A stretch of 64,000 bases of DNA from Trematomus loennbergii (taxonomy: Eukaryota; Chordata; Actinopteri; Perciformes; Nototheniidae): assembly GCA_012861695.1 (NCBI GenBank), contig JAAOOA010000086.1, forward strand, positions 6,854,385 to 6,918,384. Direction: 5' to 3'. Numbering within the stretch: position 1 is the first letter of the stretch; each line of letters opens with the position of its first letter. Made by a program: the position numbers and the translations under genes. Below the pieces are notes generated by a model that searched no databases, was not told where the DNA came from, and saw only the letters and a program-made list of their open reading frames with translations. Shown here piece by piece: positions 41,101 through 64,000 of this stretch.

Positions 41101-41882
41101 CTCTGGCCGTGGACAAGGATTAAAATCAGGAAACAATTTTCTGGAGTTTTTTTATAAACTGGATTAAGAGAGACATCTGGAGATGTGTGGGTGGGGAGTC
41201 GTCTTGAATGGATGATGAAGTACCCAAGGAGGACTGGATAAAAGCTTCCAGCAGTGAATGATGACTCCCATGAGGTATCTAGTTGATCGTTGACAAGTGT
41301 GAACTTTATTTCCTTGGGAGGCAATGGAGGGTTGGAAGCAGATCTGATGACACAGCTCTCAGATTTCACTCCAATCTCTGGGGCACCTGCTCATCACTGA
41401 AATTGCTTTCCATCCTCCAAGTTTACAACTTCAAAGCTAAGACCAATCTTCCACAGGGGCATAGTTTGTCTGTATTCAAAACACATTGTGGAACCTTGTA
41501 ATTATGCCCTCACTCTCATTATCTCTGTTTCTTCTGTTGCACGACTGCAAGGTGAGAGAGAAGTGGATCAGAGGGTGAGGAGATTTTTTTCTCTTCAAGA
41601 TTAGAGAAGGTAGCCGAGGGAGAGAGGAAGGCAAAAAGGGGGGAGGGAGAGATAAACAGAGGCAGCTTAAGGCGGTAAACACGTCCTGTCCAGAGCCAGC
41701 TCTCCTCTAAACACATCAGGCATAAATCAGCATCTGTCCGGAACAGGAGGACAAACCAAAGCGAGTTACAAACACTGTTGCTGTCAGTCTGGAAACACTG
41801 AAGGGAAGATAAACTGAATAAAGTAAAAAAGAAGCGGATTATTATTTACTTTATAAATCTAGATTTGCCAGCCACCACAGCC
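38119..41882. other. intergenic region between macf1 and bmp8
   Basis: No coding exon seen. It must hold the bmp8 promoter and 5' UTR, probably in 41000-41882 where the sequence is less AT-rich; no decisive TATA box or CpG island is evident. Confidence 0.55.
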
Positions 41883-59685
<17,803 letters not shown>

Positions 59686-60215
59686 GAGTGGAAAAGGTTC
59701 CACATGGAAAGTTATGAGTCAAATTTGTATCAAAATGTACATGGTGGATTATTTCTTTCCAGCAGTAAATATTTCTGTAAACAAGTTGAATTACAAAGCA
59801 ATATAAATCTAATTTAACATATTTGTAATACTAGTGTTTGAGTTCTGATTTAGTATCAGTGGCTTGTGTGTTTTCAATCCAATCCATTGATTCCAAATCA
59901 AAACTTTAGCTTTTTAAATGACAGCTTTCTCTGATAGTTAGTTTGTGTCCAAATTGTATGATTGGCCTTTGCACTCAATAGCAGAAACCTGTATTTGACA
60001 ACCTTTACCCAACTTGGGAAAGCTACAACTTGTTTGGCATTCTTAACAGCAGTCTTCTTATAGATGGGTTTGAATTGCAAATTGGATGGCAGAACATGCT
60101 AATGACTGTAAACAAGACATTAAAGGACAGTACTATTGTTGCAGCTCTAAAGTCTATATAAAGAGAATATGTATAATTGTTTTGAATTAATAATAAAATA
60201 AGTTCACATTTTCTT
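59686..60215 (+). other. bmp8a: bmp8 3' UTR
   Basis: AT-rich non-coding sequence from the stop to just past AATAAA at 60192-60197. The end is estimated. Confidence 0.6.
60192..60197 (+). promoter_or_regulatory. bmp8a: candidate polyadenylation signal of bmp8 (AATAAA)
   Basis: AATAAA lies 507 nt after the stop, with T-rich sequence downstream. Confidence 0.55.
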
Positions 60216-60455
60216 TTGACTTGTGTTAATTAAAAAAAGGACTGAACACTTTTAGAGCAGTGCAAATGATGCAATAACATTTCAATGTAGTGATGTGAAA
60301 AAGGTATTTCCGTTTTTTTTCCTCACATAAACCAAAAGACAAATTGATTATTAAAATAATAGCTGCAGAACTATACACACATAATCTAGTCATATACTAC
60401 ACTTTAATGTAATTAAAACACACCTTTCATACAGAAAATCAGTCGATCACATTAA

Positions 60456-60975
60456 CAGGGTATATGCAGGAATCCTGAAGTCAAATTAATACCTTTTAAG
60501 ACCTTTAAGACCCTTTCCATACATTTTAAGACCTCATCGCCACTTGGAGTTTGAACCGGTTACATTGGCGACACACTTTACCTCACATTTACTATATACA
60601 GTATTGATTGTCCTTCCTCCTTATCTTCCAACCATTTGGACGCAGACTTGCATTTCCCCATAACGATGTTGTTTAACAACCGGCGTAAACGGGCCTTCGC
60701 ACGCTAGCAAGCAGTGAGCGTGCGATGCCTGTTCAGATGACGGCAAATCCAACGGGATGCCATAAATAAACTACACAGAATCACACTACACACCTACGCA
60801 ATGATTACATTCAGGCACACTGTAGAATACAACCTCTTTGGACAATTTATATACTTATTGAAAACAAGCTACAAAATGTAATACCTTGAAAATGCCATTT
60901 AATACTTTTTAATAGCCTTAATTTTCGCTAAATTGATCAACTTTTAATACTTTTTAAGACCCCGCGGACACCCTG
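60456..60975. mobile_element. MITE-like element with CAGGGT ends
   Basis: The left end CAGGGTATATGCAGG and the reversed right end CAGGGTGTCCGCGGGG resemble each other; AATACCTTTTAAGACC-like text occurs inside both ends. This is a familiar fish repeat type. No exact target duplication. It lies between bmp8 and znf706. Confidence 0.6.
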
Positions 60976-61644
60976 AATTAAAGACATTGTTCAATTTATT
61001 GAAAAGGGTTCAAAATAAAAAAAGGACAGTGAAAGAAAATTAGAGAAGTGTTTGACTGTTAGTGAATATATAATGAACAAAAATCGGTCAGCATATATTT
61101 TTCTATTTTCTTTAATCCTTTGAGTCAATTAACATTTTGTTCAACATGTAACAAGCAAACTGCCAAAGGCTGATAAAAATAAATGAGCAGAGAGCAAATC
61201 TTGTCTTGGTTTAACTGAAGTTGGACAAATATGGTGTTATTGCCAAGATTATGTTGGGAAACATACCCTAAGAGGAGGACATTTATCATCAGCTGAAGTG
61301 GAAGAATTTGGGAGAAAAATAAACAACAAACTGAATCTGCTTTTAACGTGAGGTACAGTTGGTGTTACTGAGTGGACACCGTGGAGCCGCAGCTCAGAGG
61401 AGGCAGAGCTGTACAGTCTGACTCATATTCCACATTTTACAATTAACAAAAATAAAAGAAATGAAACAATCAGATTTTAGCCGTTTTAAGATATTTTCTG
61501 TCATTAAACCCTTTTATCTTTTTGGATGGTGTGCACTGATGGCTGAGGCAACATGTGTATGTGAAAATCAAATGATTTGGAGTTACAGGGTTTAAACTCA
61601 ACAGCAGCGCCACGTCCACGTAGATGACTGGTTAAACATTTAGT

Positions 61645-61650
61645 TTTATT
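61645..61650 (-). promoter_or_regulatory. znf706: candidate polyadenylation signal of znf706 (AATAAA)
   Basis: The minus strand reads GGAATAAAACTA about 1.9 kb after the stop. Nearer alternatives cannot be excluded. Confidence 0.35.
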
Positions 61651-62418
61651 CCGTGATAGCAGGCCATTTTGCAGGTCCCCTCCCCCACCTGGATTAGCAA
61701 GGTAATAAATATAAAAGTGGGTGCTGGTGTACTTCTGCCCGCTCTTATTGTCTTCTCTTACAAAACACACATGTACGTACACAGCACATCCACAGCCCCC
61801 TCCATCCCCAAATGATGTCCGTGAATACTGTTGGGTCCCAGTGTCCGTCATCAACATCCTTCAGGTGCAGCGATTCAATGTTTGTCCTTGGTCATTGGGT
61901 ATCTGTAAGAAACAGTTTTTTTTAGTATTATGTTAGAGTTGGAAAAATTAAAAGTGAGTGAGCAAAAACCCTCCGAATTGTTCATCTTTTTATATTCTTT
62001 ATAGTCAAGTTTCCTGCTTTTTGTACGAAGGCTGCACCAGATTTCTTTTTTTTTTCTTTACATTTGAACCTCTTTTTGACGTTGTTGAATTAAGTTTAAA
62101 TGTCTTGTCAACTTTTATGAAGTTACCACTCTAAAAAATGTAAGGTTGCTGTTAGCCCATCTAGTTAGTACCGGTGTAGGGATCCCTTTGTGTGTTGAAG
62201 CAGGAGAGAAACCTGTTTAAAACGCAGTGAAAACCTTTTTTGCTTAGGCAGTTGTTTTATGAGGTAAGACCTTGTTGGTAACTCCTATATTACATCTTTC
62301 CCACTGAGCCAGTGCGTGAATGCAAACCAATTTTCGTCAGATGCTGGGGTGACACCAACTCACTAATTAATATGCCATACCTGTAAAAGGTCCCCGACAT
62401 TGATTTCTATATAATATT

Positions 62419-63133
62419 TAGGGATGCTCCGATCACCAATTTTGGGGCCGATCACCGGAATCAGTATTGGCCGATACCGATCGCCGATCCGATCGAGTGG
62501 GCGGGGCCTATGGGGATCTTCCATTTAAAGTGATGTTTAAAACTCAGTTAATGGGGCTCATTCACTGGCGCTTCCACAAACAACAACCAACATAATTATT
62601 ACATTAAAATGAAGTACATTATTCAAGTTTACATTCACTTTGGATAATAACACGGGAGAAATGAGCGGAAGCGCTCTCGTTTCCTCTCTCCCTCTCTCTC
62701 TCTCTCTCATGACAGCCCGTCAGTATCTCATGCAGCTCACTGATCCAGTAATGAGTGACCCGACAGTGAAGAATAAATATATTTATAACTAGTTTAGCTT
62801 GTTCCAAAGGTAGATAAAATAGCTAAGTGTGTTAGGTCTAACTCTTAATGTGTGTTCTGCTCCGCTCACCGGTCCGTCACAGCAGGTGGAGCTGCAGGAT
62901 TTCTGCTTCACACATACCGCTATTTTACTGTCTTTTTCTGACACCTTAAAATACTGCCAGACCGGTGAAGCCATTTTGGCGAGCTTGTTTTGCCGCGCAC
63001 AGAGAAAAGTGTCATGTATTTTACGTCATATGATCGGCTCTCGCGATCGGCATGTTTAGAGAGCACCGATCGATCGGTAGAGAGTGAGTATCTGCCGATC
63101 TCGATCAGTGACCGATCGATCGGAGCATCCCTA
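62419..63133. mobile_element. hAT-like MITE, 715 bp
   Basis: The ends are TAGGGATGCTCCGATC and its exact reverse complement, flanked by a perfect 8-bp duplication ATAATATT (62411-62418, 63134-63141). Eight-bp target sites are the hAT signature. The interior repeats GATCGG/CCGATC motifs near both ends and has no ORF. It lies in the probable znf706 3' UTR. Confidence 0.93.
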
Positions 63134-63541
63134 ATAATATTTATGTATAATGCATTGAAATAACAATTTATTGGCTCTAGATCTTGTTATGGATTAGTCA
63201 GACGTGCTAACATCTTAAAAAATAATAATATGGGGAAATACGCATCAGAGGTCATTACTTTTGCGAGAATAAGACAATGAATTACACATTTTCAGCGGCA
63301 GCTGCCATTAACTGGTTTGCAAGCCTAATCAAATGCGAGTTGATTGTTAACATTCAAAATGGTGCTTAAATATATTTGGTACAGTACTATTTTGAAGAGG
63401 TTTGGTGAATTTAATAAGCCATTTCTGATCTCATCTTGTTCACACCTTGATTAAATTAATTATACGAAAACATTTACTTTGAGAGGATTCTTAAAACGTT
63501 ATTACTCGGTCTTACCGGGTTCAGATCCAGTCAGCAGACAT

Positions 63542-63637
63542 TCAGGCCTGAACGTCCACCAGCTCGGGGGGCATGGGGGACTTGGGGTGTTTGCTCTCAA
63601 AGTGCTGCTTGAAGGTCTTGGGGTCGGGCATCTGTGT
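63542..63637 (-). CDS. znf706: znf706 last coding exon
   Basis: On the minus strand after TTTTCCAG the exon reads TQMPDPKTFKQHFESKHPKS, ending PPELVDVQA and TGA. Human ZNF706 ends TQMPDPKTFKQHFESKHPKTPLPPELADVQA-like, so identity is clear. It carries the His half of the single C2H2 zinc finger (H..F..KH spacing); the Cys half and the basic N-terminus are in exons beyond the right edge. It is convergent with bmp8. Confidence 0.96.
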   Translation of the reverse strand, partial: TQMPDPKTFKQHFESKHPKSPMPPELVDVQA

Positions 63638-64000
63638 CTGGAAAACAAAACAAAAAAATCATGACTTTAGTTAGATTTTTTCGGTGGTTGCAAATTAAAC
63701 ACAAAAATGATCTACATAATAAATATATAGTTACACACATTACATATTCTTACAAATATCCTGTTTCTACTGTGACATTACTTAGAATTTGTTAAACCAG
63801 ATTAACAAAAAATATATAAATGTTAGCAGATTTAATTGCTAGACAACATTTCTTAGTTTTTTCTGTTTTCCAACTGGGATGCACAGAAAAATAGTACTTA
63901 TCACTTAAATACAAAACTATCACATTTTACATCATATCATTGTGATTATCCAATTCTGTTAACTGGACAGCAATTGCAGGACATTTTTCTAACTTTCTAA
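63638..64000 (-). other. znf706: znf706 intron, right edge
   Basis: AT-rich sequence upstream of the last znf706 exon on the minus strand, with no exon visible. Confidence 0.6.

Larger units (their letters stand above)
61620..63541 (-). other. znf706: probable znf706 3' UTR
   Basis: The region downstream of the znf706 stop has no other gene. AATAAA on the minus strand at 61645-61650 is a candidate polyadenylation signal. A 715-bp hAT-like element lies inside. The extent is uncertain. Confidence 0.4.

Overview
This is a stretch of a ray-finned fish genome, most likely a spiny-rayed teleost (Percomorpha). The genes are vertebrate, introns are compact (0.1-5.8 kb, all clear GT-AG), long (CA/GT)n and (CT)n microsatellites are common, and the interspersed repeats are types I associate with fish: hAT-like, Harbinger-like and TTAA-flanked MITEs, a tRNA-type SINE remnant, and a 5'-truncated LINE tail. 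The species cannot be fixed from the sequence alone.

Layout. (1) 690-36219, plus strand: the 3' half of macf1 (microtubule-actin crosslinking factor 1, ACF7), a giant spectraplakin. I resolve 41 coding exons: the end of the spectrin-repeat rod (690-21472), two EF hands (21635-22043), the GAS2 microtubule-binding domain (21889-26887) and the Ser/Arg/Gly-rich tail with a SKIP motif (32693-36219). Among them are a 9-nt microexon (10120-10128), an 18-nt microexon inside the GAS2 domain (24566-24583) and two probable alternative tail exons (29548-29611, 33876-33998). The 3' UTR runs to about 38118. (2) 38119-41882: intergenic, no gene seen. (3) 41883-59685, plus strand: bmp8 (bmp8a type), seven coding exons from signal peptide to the TGF-beta cystine knot. 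(4) Intron 4 of bmp8 (50182-55737) holds the least ordinary material, mostly on the minus strand: a Harbinger-like MITE, a truncated piece of an rnf19b-like first coding exon, and a roughly 640-codon intronless ORF of unrecognised family with its own promoter-like upstream region (RFX X-box plus CRE-like hairpin). (5) Intron 5 of bmp8 contains a minisatellite split by a compound insertion. (6) 63542-63637, minus strand: the last coding exon of znf706, convergent with bmp8; its other exons lie beyond the right edge.

A feature that runs through the window is a set of single-base indels (nearly all losses) in otherwise perfectly conserved exons: at least eight in macf1 constitutive exons, one in an alternative exon, one in bmp8 exon 2 and one in the orphan ORF. 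Splice sites and the rest of each frame are intact, so I read these mainly as consensus errors of a long-read assembly, not as gene death.

How the genes relate: macf1 links actin and microtubules in the cytoplasm, bmp8 is a secreted BMP ligand, and znf706 encodes a small zinc-finger protein. They share no pathway that I can see; their order is a matter of synteny (in human, MACF1 and BMP8A are neighbours on chromosome 1). Introns not described individually are AT-rich and show nothing I can name.
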